Origin: Pelomonas sp. CA6
Lineage (GTDB): Bacteria > Pseudomonadota > Gammaproteobacteria > Burkholderiales > Burkholderiaceae_C
Length of the DNA stretch: 64,000 nt
Direction of reading: 5' to 3'
Assembly: GCF_022549225.1 (NCBI RefSeq)
Contig: NZ_JAKZFD010000008.1
Span: 1 to 64,000 of the forward strand
Numbering within the stretch: the first letter of the stretch is position 1; each line of letters begins with the position of its first letter. A model generated the notes under the pieces. The model did not search any database. It was not told where the DNA came from and saw only the letters and a program-made list of their open reading frames with translations. Shown piece after piece: positions 57,607 through 64,000 of this stretch. The position numbers and the translations under genes are program-made.

Positions 57607-57645
57607 GGCCGCCCGCGGGCTTGGGTGCCGGGGACCGCGCGGGGC

Positions 57646-57661
57646 GCGGCCCCGGGGCCGC
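57646..57661. terminator. palindrome between converging nrsF and yadH
   Basis: A perfect 16-base GC palindrome (GCGGCCCC then its complement) in the 55-base gap of two converging genes. Possible bidirectional terminator; with no loop or T-run this is tentative. Confidence 0.3.
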
Positions 57662-58435
57662 TCAGTAGCGGACCTTGTAGCCGCGCCGCAGCAGCGCCAG
57701 CGCGAGTCCGGCGATCAGCACGAAGCTGCTGCCCACCACCGCCAGGCTGGTCCACGGCGAGACGTCGCTGACGCCGAAGAAGCCGTGGCGGAAGCCGTCG
57801 ATCATGTAGAAGAAGGGGTTCAGGTGGCTGATGCCCTGCCAGAACGGTGGCAGCGAGTGCACCGAATAGAAGACGCCCGACAGAAAGGTCATGGGCATGA
57901 TGATGAAGTTCTGGAAGGCCGCCATCTGGTCGAACTTCTCGGCCCACAGCCCGGCGATCACGCCCAGCGAACCGAGCATGCCCGCGCCCAGCAGCGCGAA
58001 CGCCAGGATCCACAGCGGCTGCGCCAGCCCCGGCGGCGCGAACCAGCAGGTAACCGCGAACACGCCCAGCCCCACCACCAGGCCGCGCACCATGGAGGCG
58101 CCCACATAGGCCAGGAACCAGGCCCAGTGCGACAGCGGCGAGACCAGCAGGAAGACCAGGTTGCCGGTGATCTTGCTCTGGATCAGCGACGAGGAGCTGT
58201 TGGCGAAGGCGTTCTGCAGCACGCTCATCATCACCAGCCCCGGGATCAGGAAGCTGGTGTAGCCCACCGTGCCATAGACCTTCACATGGTCCTCCAGCAC
58301 GTGGCCGAAGATCAGCAGGTACAGCACGGCCGTGAGCACGGGCGCTCCCACGGTCTGGAAGCTGACCTTCCAGAAACGCAGCACCTCCTTGTAGAACAGG
58401 GTGCGAGCCCCTTCGATGCGGATCGCTCCCATCAC
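57662..58435 (-). CDS. ABC-2 type transporter permease (YadH-like)
   Basis: 257 residues with six membrane helices. The ABC-2 signature region GFRHGFFGVSDV and the conserved MSGVFYSVHSLPPFWQGISHLNPFFYMIDG (given in parts here: FLSGVFYSVHSLPPFWQ, LNPFFYMIDG) mark the YadH/NodJ-type exporter branch. It overlaps the ATPase gene by four bases. In Burkholderiales this pair often lies next to bolA; here the bufferin/SigF block lies between them. Confidence 0.9.
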   Translation of the reverse strand: MMGAIRIEGARTLFYKEVLRFWKVSFQTVGAPVLTAVLYLLIFGHVLEDHVKVYGTVGYTSFLIPGLVMMSVLQNAFANSSSSLIQSKITGNLVFLLVSPLSHWAWFLAYVGASMVRGLVVGLGVFAVTCWFAPPGLAQPLWILAFALLGAGMLGSLGVIAGLWAEKFDQMAAFQNFIIMPMTFLSGVFYSVHSLPPFWQGISHLNPFFYMIDGFRHGFFGVSDVSPWTSLAVVGSSFVLIAGLALALLRRGYKVRY

Positions 58436-59388
58436 TGCCCCTCCCGTCCCGCGGACTGCATGATTTCAATGAACACGTCTTCCAGGTCGGCACGCCCGAT
58501 CTCGAGGTCTTCGATGGGCACGCCGGCGCCGCGCAGGCGGCCCAGCAGGGTCTCGACCTCGGCGGCGTCGTGGGCCTTGAGCTGCACGATGCGACCGGTG
58601 ATGCGCGCCTGTGCCGCCAGCTCCGGCGGCAGCACGGCGTCGGTCTTGAAACGCAGCATGGTGGACGCGGTGTCGGCCAGCAGCTCGCTGGTGCGCTTGA
58701 GCGCGACGATGCGGCCGGCCTTGAGCATCGCGATGCGATGGCACAGGGCCTCGGCCTCTTCCAGATAGTGGGTGGTGAGCAGCACCGTGTGGCCCTCGCG
58801 GTTGAGCCGGGCGATGAACTGCCACAGGGTCTGGCGCAGCTCCACGTCCACGCCCGCGGTGGGCTCGTCCAGCACGATGACCGGCGGCCGGTGCACCAGG
58901 GCCTGCGCCACCAGCACGCGGCGCTTCATGCCGCCCGAGAGCTGGCGCATGTTGGCCTTGGCCTTGTCGGCCAGGCCCAGGTTCTCCAGCAGCTCGGTGA
59001 TCCAGGCGCCGTTGTTGCGGACGCCGAAATAGCCGCTCTGGATCTCCAGCGTCTCGCGCACGTTGAAGAAGGGATCGAAGACCAGCTCCTGCGGCACGAT
59101 GCCCAGCAGCTTGCGCGCCTGCGCATAGTCCTTCACCACGTCGTGGCCCAGCACCGAGACCGCACCGCCGCTGGCACGCGACAGGCCGGCGAGGATGCTG
59201 ATCAGGCTGGTCTTGCCGGCCCCATTGGGGCCCAGCAGGCCGAAGAATTCACCCTGATGGATGTCGAACGACACCCCGTCCAGGGCCTTGAACTGGCCGC
59301 CGCGGTAGGTCTTGCTGACCTGATCGAAACGTATCGCGGGCGGGGCTTCCGGTCTGGTGCCGGTCTGCGGTGGGGGGCTGGCGAGCAT
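58432..59388 (-). CDS. ABC transporter ATP-binding protein (YadG-like)
   Basis: 318 residues. Walker A GLLGPNGAGKTSLISILAGL, signature LSGGMKRRVLVAQAL, Walker B VIVLDEPTAGVDVEL and switch His in LLTTHYLEEAEALC. A DUF4162-like C-terminal extension follows (about 225-318). Partner of the YadH-like permease; substrate unknown. Divergent from the TetR gene with a 95-base gap. Confidence 0.92.
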   Translation of the reverse strand: MLASPPPQTGTRPEAPPAIRFDQVSKTYRGGQFKALDGVSFDIHQGEFFGLLGPNGAGKTSLISILAGLSRASGGAVSVLGHDVVKDYAQARKLLGIVPQELVFDPFFNVRETLEIQSGYFGVRNNGAWITELLENLGLADKAKANMRQLSGGMKRRVLVAQALVHRPPVIVLDEPTAGVDVELRQTLWQFIARLNREGHTVLLTTHYLEEAEALCHRIAMLKAGRIVALKRTSELLADTASTMLRFKTDAVLPPELAAQARITGRIVQLKAHDAAEVETLLGRLRGAGVPIEDLEIGRADLEDVFIEIMQSAGREGQ

Positions 59389-59483
59389 GGGCAGGGATTG
59401 TAGGGAGCGGGGATTGGATCCGCCGCCCTAGGGAAATGAGCGAGCTTGATGCCAGAATGGGTCAGTCCCACATCCGCGACCCC

Positions 59484-60140
59484 ATGGCCACCAAGAAGCC
59501 GCGCCGGACCGCCGAGCGCATCCTCGAAGTCACGCTGGACCTGTTCAACCGCTTCGGCGAGCCCAATGTCTCGACCACGCTGATCTCGGCCGAACTGGGC
59601 ATTTCCCCGGGCAATCTGTACTACCACTACCCGGCCAAGGACGAGCTGATCAATGCGCTGTTCGGCCAGTACGAGCGCCAACTGGGCGAACTGCTGGGCG
59701 CGGCCGACAACGTGCGCCACGTGGAGGACGCCTGGCTGTTCTTGCACATGCTGTTCGAGCTGGTCTGGCAGTACCGTTTCCTCTACCGCGACCTGAACGA
59801 CCTGCTGTCCAAGAATCGCACGCTGGAAACGCACTTCCAGACCGTGCTGGAACGCAAGAACCTGGCCATGACCCAGGTGCTGGCCGGCCTGCAGATCGGC
59901 GGCGCGCTACGCATGCAGCCGCGCGAAGCCCCGCCGACCGCCAACGCGATGGTGGTCTTGCTGAGCTACTGGCTGAGCTATGAATACGTGCGCGATCCGC
60001 GCCACGCGCTGGAGCCCGGCGCCGCCGGCAGCGCGATGATGCGCGGCGCCTTCCATGTGCTGGGCCTGCTGCTGCCCTATCTGGAACCGGGTTCGCGCGA
60101 CCACCTGTTCGCCATCGCCGACCGCTACCAGAACCCCTGA
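59484..60140 (+). CDS. TetR/AcrR family regulator
   Basis: 218 residues from MATKKPRRTAERILEVTLDLFNRFGEPNVSTTLISAELGISPGNLYYHYPAKDELINALF, a TetR DNA-binding domain of the type that accompanies fatty-acid or envelope genes (NLYYHYPAKDELI). The ligand-binding region is all helical. It is divergent from the YadGH exporter, a plausible target. An upstream in-frame extension lacks similarity. Confidence 0.88.
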   Translation: MATKKPRRTAERILEVTLDLFNRFGEPNVSTTLISAELGISPGNLYYHYPAKDELINALFGQYERQLGELLGAADNVRHVEDAWLFLHMLFELVWQYRFLYRDLNDLLSKNRTLETHFQTVLERKNLAMTQVLAGLQIGGALRMQPREAPPTANAMVVLLSYWLSYEYVRDPRHALEPGAAGSAMMRGAFHVLGLLLPYLEPGSRDHLFAIADRYQNP

Positions 60141-60181
60141 GGACGCGAACCGACAAGCCCCACCCGAGGAGACAACGCACC

Positions 60182-60961
60182 ATGGCCAAGTGGACCGCCT
60201 TCCCCTACGACAACAGCGCCTTCCAGTACGACGCCGCCCAGCTCAAGAAGCACTGGGCGCGGCTGCACCAGGGCGACGCCGAACCCTGGCCCAAGGAGGC
60301 CGCGGTGCAGCAGGCCTGGGCGCTGTTCCATGCGGGTGAATTCCAGCAGGCCCACGAGGCCGGTCTGGCCGCGGGCTCCAGCGCCGGCATCACGGTGGCC
60401 AACAAGGCCCAGGCGATCTACGCCAACTACCTGGAGAAGAAGGAAAAGACCAAGCTGGAGATGTTCCTCGCCGTCGCCCAGCGCGCCGAGGCACTGCAGG
60501 CGGAGGAACCCAAGAACGCCGCCGCCTGGTACTGGCAGGCCTATGCGCTGGGCCGCTACAGCCAGGGCATCAGCGTGGCCAAGGCGCTGGCCCAGGGTCT
60601 GGGCGGCAAGGTGAAGAACGCGCTGGAGACCGCGATCACGCTGGCACCCAAGCACGCCGACGCCCACATTGCGCTGGGCGCCTTCCATGCCGAGGTGATC
60701 GACAAGGTCGGCAAGCTGCTGGGCCGCACTCAGGGCGCCGATGCCGCCACCGGACTCAAGCTCTACCAGCAGGCGCTCAAGCTCAACCCGGGCAGCGCGA
60801 TCGCGATGATCGAGTACGCCAACGGCCTGGTCATGCTGGAGGGCGAGAAGAAGCTGAAGGACGCCGAGGCCCTCTACGCCAATGCCGCCGCCTGCGAACC
60901 CATGGATGCGATGGAGTGCCTGGACGTGGAGTTGGCGCGCGCGGAGCTGGACGACGAGTGA
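60182..60961 (+). CDS. TPR-like cytosolic protein of unknown function
   Basis: 259 residues, no signal peptide. Helical repeats fit TPR units: AWALFHAGEFQQAHEAGLAAGSSAG, ALETAITLAPKHADAHIALGAFHAEV and LKLYQQALKLNPGSAIAMIEYANGLV. An ACxxC-like AACEPMDAMECLD lies near the end. It follows the TetR gene by 41 bases with a GAGGAG site, so both may be one transcript. Function not recognised. Confidence 0.7.
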   Translation: MAKWTAFPYDNSAFQYDAAQLKKHWARLHQGDAEPWPKEAAVQQAWALFHAGEFQQAHEAGLAAGSSAGITVANKAQAIYANYLEKKEKTKLEMFLAVAQRAEALQAEEPKNAAAWYWQAYALGRYSQGISVAKALAQGLGGKVKNALETAITLAPKHADAHIALGAFHAEVIDKVGKLLGRTQGADAATGLKLYQQALKLNPGSAIAMIEYANGLVMLEGEKKLKDAEALYANAAACEPMDAMECLDVELARAELDDE

Positions 60962-61425
60962 AGACCGCCGCCCACTTGGCGCTGCTGCTGGCCGCGCTGT
61001 CGCTCGCGGCCGCAGCGCGGGCGGCCGCGCCGGAACCAGCGCCAGCCGCCGAAACGCCGGCCTGCATGGACCTGCTCGAACGCCTGGACAGCCACCCGGC
61101 CGACACGCCGCAGACGCTGGGCGAACTGCTGCCGGGCCGCTGGCACAGCCTGTCGGTGATGGCCAGCCAGCCGCCGCTGGTGAACTGCATCGCGCCAGGC
61201 TGCGTGCCGCTGCGCCTGGAGGCCGTGGTGCTGCATCGCGATGACGGGCGGCCGGCGCGCTTCTGCGCCGCTGGCGCGCAACCGATCTGGGTCCAAGGCG
61301 GGCTGGGCGGACTGCTGCCGCAGACGCGTTATGAGTGGCGGGCCGCCAGCCGGCTGCTCGTGCTGCAGTCCGGGTCCGATGCCGCTAGCAGCACGACGGG
61401 CGACATCCCTCGGAACAAACCCTGA
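60958..61425 (+). CDS. small exported protein of unknown function
   Basis: 155 residues starting at GTG 60,958, which overlaps the upstream stop (GTGA). The signal peptide is about residues 1-22 (ALLLAALSLAAAARAAA). The mature part has cysteines in ACMDLLER, VNCIAPGCVPLRL and RFCAAG. No family recognised. Translation coupling suggests a joint role with the TPR-like protein. Confidence 0.6.
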   Translation: MKTAAHLALLLAALSLAAAARAAAPEPAPAAETPACMDLLERLDSHPADTPQTLGELLPGRWHSLSVMASQPPLVNCIAPGCVPLRLEAVVLHRDDGRPARFCAAGAQPIWVQGGLGGLLPQTRYEWRAASRLLVLQSGSDAASSTTGDIPRNKP

Positions 61426-61553
61426 ACACCCCTCGCCCGGACACCCGCAAATGCGGTTGGTGCGGCGACACGCCAGCCTTTAACCTAGGGACTGTCGAGC
61501 TGCGGCCTCGCCGTCGGCTCGGTTCCCCTGTCCTTTGCGGAGACCTCTTCCCC

Positions 61554-61871
61554 ATGAAGCGAACCCTTTCCCTCGCCGCCCTGCTGGCTCTGGCCGCGCC
61601 GCTGGCCCAGGCCGCCAATGAAAACGCCACCGCCCGGGCGCTGCGTGCCGAATGCGCCAGCCAGCACCCCGTCGCGATGGAAGGGGCGCCCGCCGCCCAC
61701 GAGTACCGTTTCGTCTACAACAAGGGCGAGTACCGCGGCGAACAGCAGGCCGGCCGCGCCCTGCCCTGCAGCGAGGGACAGTACGCCCAGTACCTAGCCA
61801 GCGCGGACCCCGCTCGCGTGATGGCGGCCTACCCCACCGCCGCGGGCCGCCCCAAGGCCGCGGCCAAGTAA
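61554..61871 (+). CDS. small exported protein with PC...YPTAAG motif (A)
   Basis: 105 residues. A clear signal peptide (1-20, ending AQA) leaves a mature peptide of 85 residues. Residues 71-98 (PCSEGQYAQY through DPARVMAAYPTAAG) match residues 103-130 of the protein encoded at 62,059 in 15 of 28 positions. A second cysteine is at Cys34. Function unknown. A terminator-like hairpin follows at 61,894. Confidence 0.7.
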   Translation: MKRTLSLAALLALAAPLAQAANENATARALRAECASQHPVAMEGAPAAHEYRFVYNKGEYRGEQQAGRALPCSEGQYAQYLASADPARVMAAYPTAAGRPKAAAK

Positions 61872-61893
61872 GCCGGCGCCAGCCCCCGCCCAT

Positions 61894-61920
61894 AACGCCG
61901 CCCTCGGGCGGCGTTGTCGT
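61894..61920 (+). terminator. probable terminator after exported protein A
   Basis: AACGCCGCCC and GGGCGGCGTT pair around a TC centre (61,894-61,915), followed by GTCGTT. The stem is strong; the tail is only partly T-rich. Confidence 0.5.
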
Positions 61921-62058
61921 TCGTGGTCCGACGAATCCCCTGTCACAAAGTTGAAGCCAGGGAATACCCTGAGTAAGCTTGAAGGTCGGCAGCGGGCGCT
62001 GCCGATGCGGTGATCCCTCCCCATCGCCGCGATTCCGTCCTGCCGAAAGGAGGTCATC

Positions 62059-62583
62059 ATGGCGATGACCCGCATTCTGCTTCTGTCCGCCCTGGCGCTG
62101 GGCTGCGCCCCTCTCCAGGCTCAGACCGACGAAAAGATGCCGACGGCCGCCCCGACCGCCGGCAAGGCCTATGGCAACGACAGCCGCTCGAACGGCTACA
62201 GCAGCGAGGAGGCCGCGGGCCGGGCCGACTGCGCGCTGGCGAAGCGGGAGCAACGCGGGCAGTCGGGCACCACGACGCCCGCCGACCCATCGGCCCCGCC
62301 GCCGGTGACCACCCCGTCGACCACGCCCTACCCACCCCCCGAACCCGGCCAGGACATGGGCATGCCCTGCACCGACGAGGAATACGCGCTGTACAAGACC
62401 GCGCTGGATCCTGGGCGACTGCTGGCCGACTACCCGACGGCCGCGGGCTATCGCCGCGCGTCACCCAGCCGCGTGCAGGTGCTCACCGAACTGGAGCGCG
62501 CACGCTCGGCCGGCGAGCTGGATTGGGCGTCCTATGAGCTGGGACTGCCCATGCAAAGCAAGCGCGACGCGATGCGACGCTGA
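62059..62583 (+). CDS. small exported protein with PC...YPTAAG motif (B)
   Basis: 174 residues. A strong AAAGGAGG ribosome site precedes ATG 62,059. The signal peptide runs to about residue 22 (ending LQAQ); a Cys16 in LALGC makes lipoprotein processing possible but not canonical. A Pro/Thr-rich linker (about 70-98) leads to residues 103-130 (PCTDEEYALY through DPGRLLADYPTAAG), shared with the upstream exported protein A. A helical C-terminus follows. Confidence 0.7.
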   Translation: MAMTRILLLSALALGCAPLQAQTDEKMPTAAPTAGKAYGNDSRSNGYSSEEAAGRADCALAKREQRGQSGTTTPADPSAPPPVTTPSTTPYPPPEPGQDMGMPCTDEEYALYKTALDPGRLLADYPTAAGYRRASPSRVQVLTELERARSAGELDWASYELGLPMQSKRDAMRR

Positions 62584-62652
62584 AGGCGAGCGCCAAGGCC
62601 GGGCCGGCGCGCGCGTCCTCGTGGCGGCGGCCGGGCCCGCGCCCGGCGCCGA

Positions 62653-64000
62653 TCAGACGCGCTCCTCCCAGGGCAGCATCAGCGACAGCATCAGCAGCTT
62701 GCGGAACTCCGGTTCGAATCGATCAACCACGGCCTGCGGATCCGGGCACAGGCCGGCGTCGGTGATCAGCCCGAACTCCACCTGCCCGGCATAGGTCAGG
62801 ATGCTGACGCCGACGCCGATGTCGCCCGACTGCGGCACCCAGAACATCACCCGCTCCACGGTGGAGCCGCAGAACTTGAGCGGCTCGGCCGGCCCCGGCA
62901 CATTGGTCATCACCGCGGTGGCCTTGCGCGCGAAGATGTTCAGCATCGCATGCTGCACCGGCTTGATGAGCAGACCCGCCGCCGACAGCAGCCCGAAGGC
63001 CAGCACCGGCTGCAGGCTGCCCTTGAGTTCTTGCATGCGCGCATGCACCGCGTACAGCCGCTTCACCGGGTTGTCGATGCCGATGGGCAGCAGCAGCGGC
63101 ACCAGCCCGAAGCGGTTGCCCAGCTGGTAGACCCGTTCCATCGGGCGCAGGTTGACCGGCACCATCGCGCGGATCTCCTTGCCGTCGACCTCGTCGCCCT
63201 GTGCCCGCAGGTAGCCGCCCAGCGCGCCGGCCACGCAGCTCAGCAGCACGTCGTTGACCGAAACCCCCATGGCCTTGCCCACCGCCTTCACCGCGTCCAG
63301 CGGCAGGCGGTGCCCCCAGGCCACCCGCTTGCCCGGGCCCGGCTTGCCCTTGAGGCGGGTCGGCGAGTCGTCGCCCATCAACGCCAGCGCGGCGACGTCG
63401 CTGACCATCTGGTATCCCAGCTTGGCCGCCTGCACCGAGACGTCCAGCGGCTGCTCGGGGTGCAGCATCAAATCCACGGACTTCGCCACGCCGGAGCCCG
63501 CCATGCCGATCGCCTTCACCGTCAGCCCGGTGATGGGCTTGAGCAGCGCATCGCTGAGCCAGTCGGGCTCGGACAGCTGGGCCTCGCGCTGGCGCCGTGC
63601 CGGCGGCGGCTTGCCGCCGTCGGTGATGGAGAGCATCACCGCGATCAGCGCAATGCCGTCGGCGATGCAGTGGTGCAGGCGCGCGATCAGCGCGCTGGCG
63701 CCGTCCAGGTCCTGCACCAGATGCATCTGCCACAGCGGCCGCGCCGGATCCAGCGGGGTGCTGGCCAGCTCGGCGACGCGCTGCTGCAAGGCCTTCTCGG
63801 TCCATGCGCCGGCGCGCCCGCGCCGCGGGCGGGCGGGCTCCAGTTGCACATGGTGGGCGATGTCGAAGGCCTCGTCCTCCACCCACTGCGCGCCCAGCGT
63901 GTCCTCCACCACCTTCTGGCGGAAGCGCGGGTACTGCAGCAGGCGCTGGGCCACGCGTTCGCGCAGCGCCTCCAGCGTGATGCCGGGCCGGATGAACCAG
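62653..64000 (-). CDS. wax ester synthase/diacylglycerol acyltransferase (WS/DGAT), 5' end beyond the window
   Basis: At least 449 residues; the frame is open to the window edge (WFIRPGITLEALRERVAQRLLQYPRF), so the start lies outside. The acyltransferase catalytic motif HHxxxDG is present as HHCIADG. Downstream the family features RAMVPVNLRP..., LGNRFGLVPLLLPIGIDNPVKRL and VMTNVPGPAEPLKFCG are seen. It makes wax esters or triacylglycerol storage lipids from acyl-CoA. Confidence 0.92.
   Translation of the reverse strand, partial: WFIRPGITLEALRERVAQRLLQYPRFRQKVVEDTLGAQWVEDEAFDIAHHVQLEPARPRRGRAGAWTEKALQQRVAELASTPLDPARPLWQMHLVQDLDGASALIARLHHCIADGIALIAVMLSITDGGKPPPARRQREAQLSEPDWLSDALLKPITGLTVKAIGMAGSGVAKSVDLMLHPEQPLDVSVQAAKLGYQMVSDVAALALMGDDSPTRLKGKPGPGKRVAWGHRLPLDAVKAVGKAMGVSVNDVLLSCVAGALGGYLRAQGDEVDGKEIRAMVPVNLRPMERVYQLGNRFGLVPLLLPIGIDNPVKRLYAVHARMQELKGSLQPVLAFGLLSAAGLLIKPVQHAMLNIFARKATAVMTNVPGPAEPLKFCGSTVERVMFWVPQSGDIGVGVSILTYAGQVEFGLITDAGLCPDPQAVVDRFEPEFRKLLMLSLMLPWEERV

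Overview
The window is about 64 kb of GC-rich DNA from a betaproteobacterium of the order Burkholderiales, most like the Roseateles/Mitsuaria/Rubrivivax group. This is inferred from protein sequences and gene neighbourhoods (ispE-tRNA-Gln-prs-rplY-pth, recN-rapZ, mutY-mutM-lolB, bolA-hisG-hisD), not from a marker search. It is chromosomal.

Layout. (1) 1-11,100 is an accessory region of three displaced C-terminal tips of Rhs-type polymorphic toxins, all on the minus strand and each followed by an overlapping immunity gene. Cassette A (11,079-8,421) ends in an HEXXH metalloprotease-like domain. Cassette B (about 7,500-4,943) ends in an unrecognised domain. Cassette C (about 4,329-256) ends in an ADP-ribosyltransferase-like domain and is split by a complete IS21-family element (1,318-3,524, 5-bp target duplication). 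A and B share an 836-bp, about 99% identical segment. An orphan VbhA-like Fic antitoxin lies between B and C. The region abuts a CAT-anticodon tRNA (11,183-11,259). (2) 11,367-25,165 is core genome: hrcA, nadK, recN, rapZ, mutY, mutM, a TPR protein, lolB, ispE, tRNA-Gln, prs, rplY, pth. (3) 25,182-41,887 is a cobalamin locus: a B12 riboswitch, btuB, cobU, btuFCD, cobB, cobO, cbiB, cobD, cobQ, a second BtuF-like protein, cobT, cobS and an alpha-ribazole phosphatase. An HD-GYP response regulator and a soluble histidine kinase with their own promoter sit between cobT and cobS. (4) 41,901-53,797 on the minus strand holds a split his locus: hisG-hisD, then a foreign block (chemoreceptor, questin-oxidase-like gene, SoxR-type regulator, PIN-domain toxin-antitoxin module), then hisC-hisB-hisH-hisA-hisF-rsmD-coaD-fdx. 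The PIN toxin stop codon overlaps the hisC start codon. (5) 53,859-57,606 is a bufferin-type RiPP operon (DUF2282 precursor, DUF692/MNIO enzyme, DUF2063 partner, DoxX) divergent from a SigF-like sigma factor and its NrsF (DUF1109) anti-sigma. The same promoter-like motif occurs on both strands between them. (6) 57,662-64,000 holds a YadGH-type ABC exporter with a TetR regulator, small exported proteins (two sharing a motif) and a wax ester synthase/DGAT gene that runs off the window.

How it works together. The cobalamin block covers outer-membrane uptake, periplasmic capture, ABC import and the late steps from cobyrinic acid to cobalamin. No corrin-ring synthesis genes are here. The his block lacks hisI and hisE and appears to be transcribed from the toxin-antitoxin promoter. 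The bufferin operon is a probable metal-stress defence controlled by its neighbouring sigma/anti-sigma pair.
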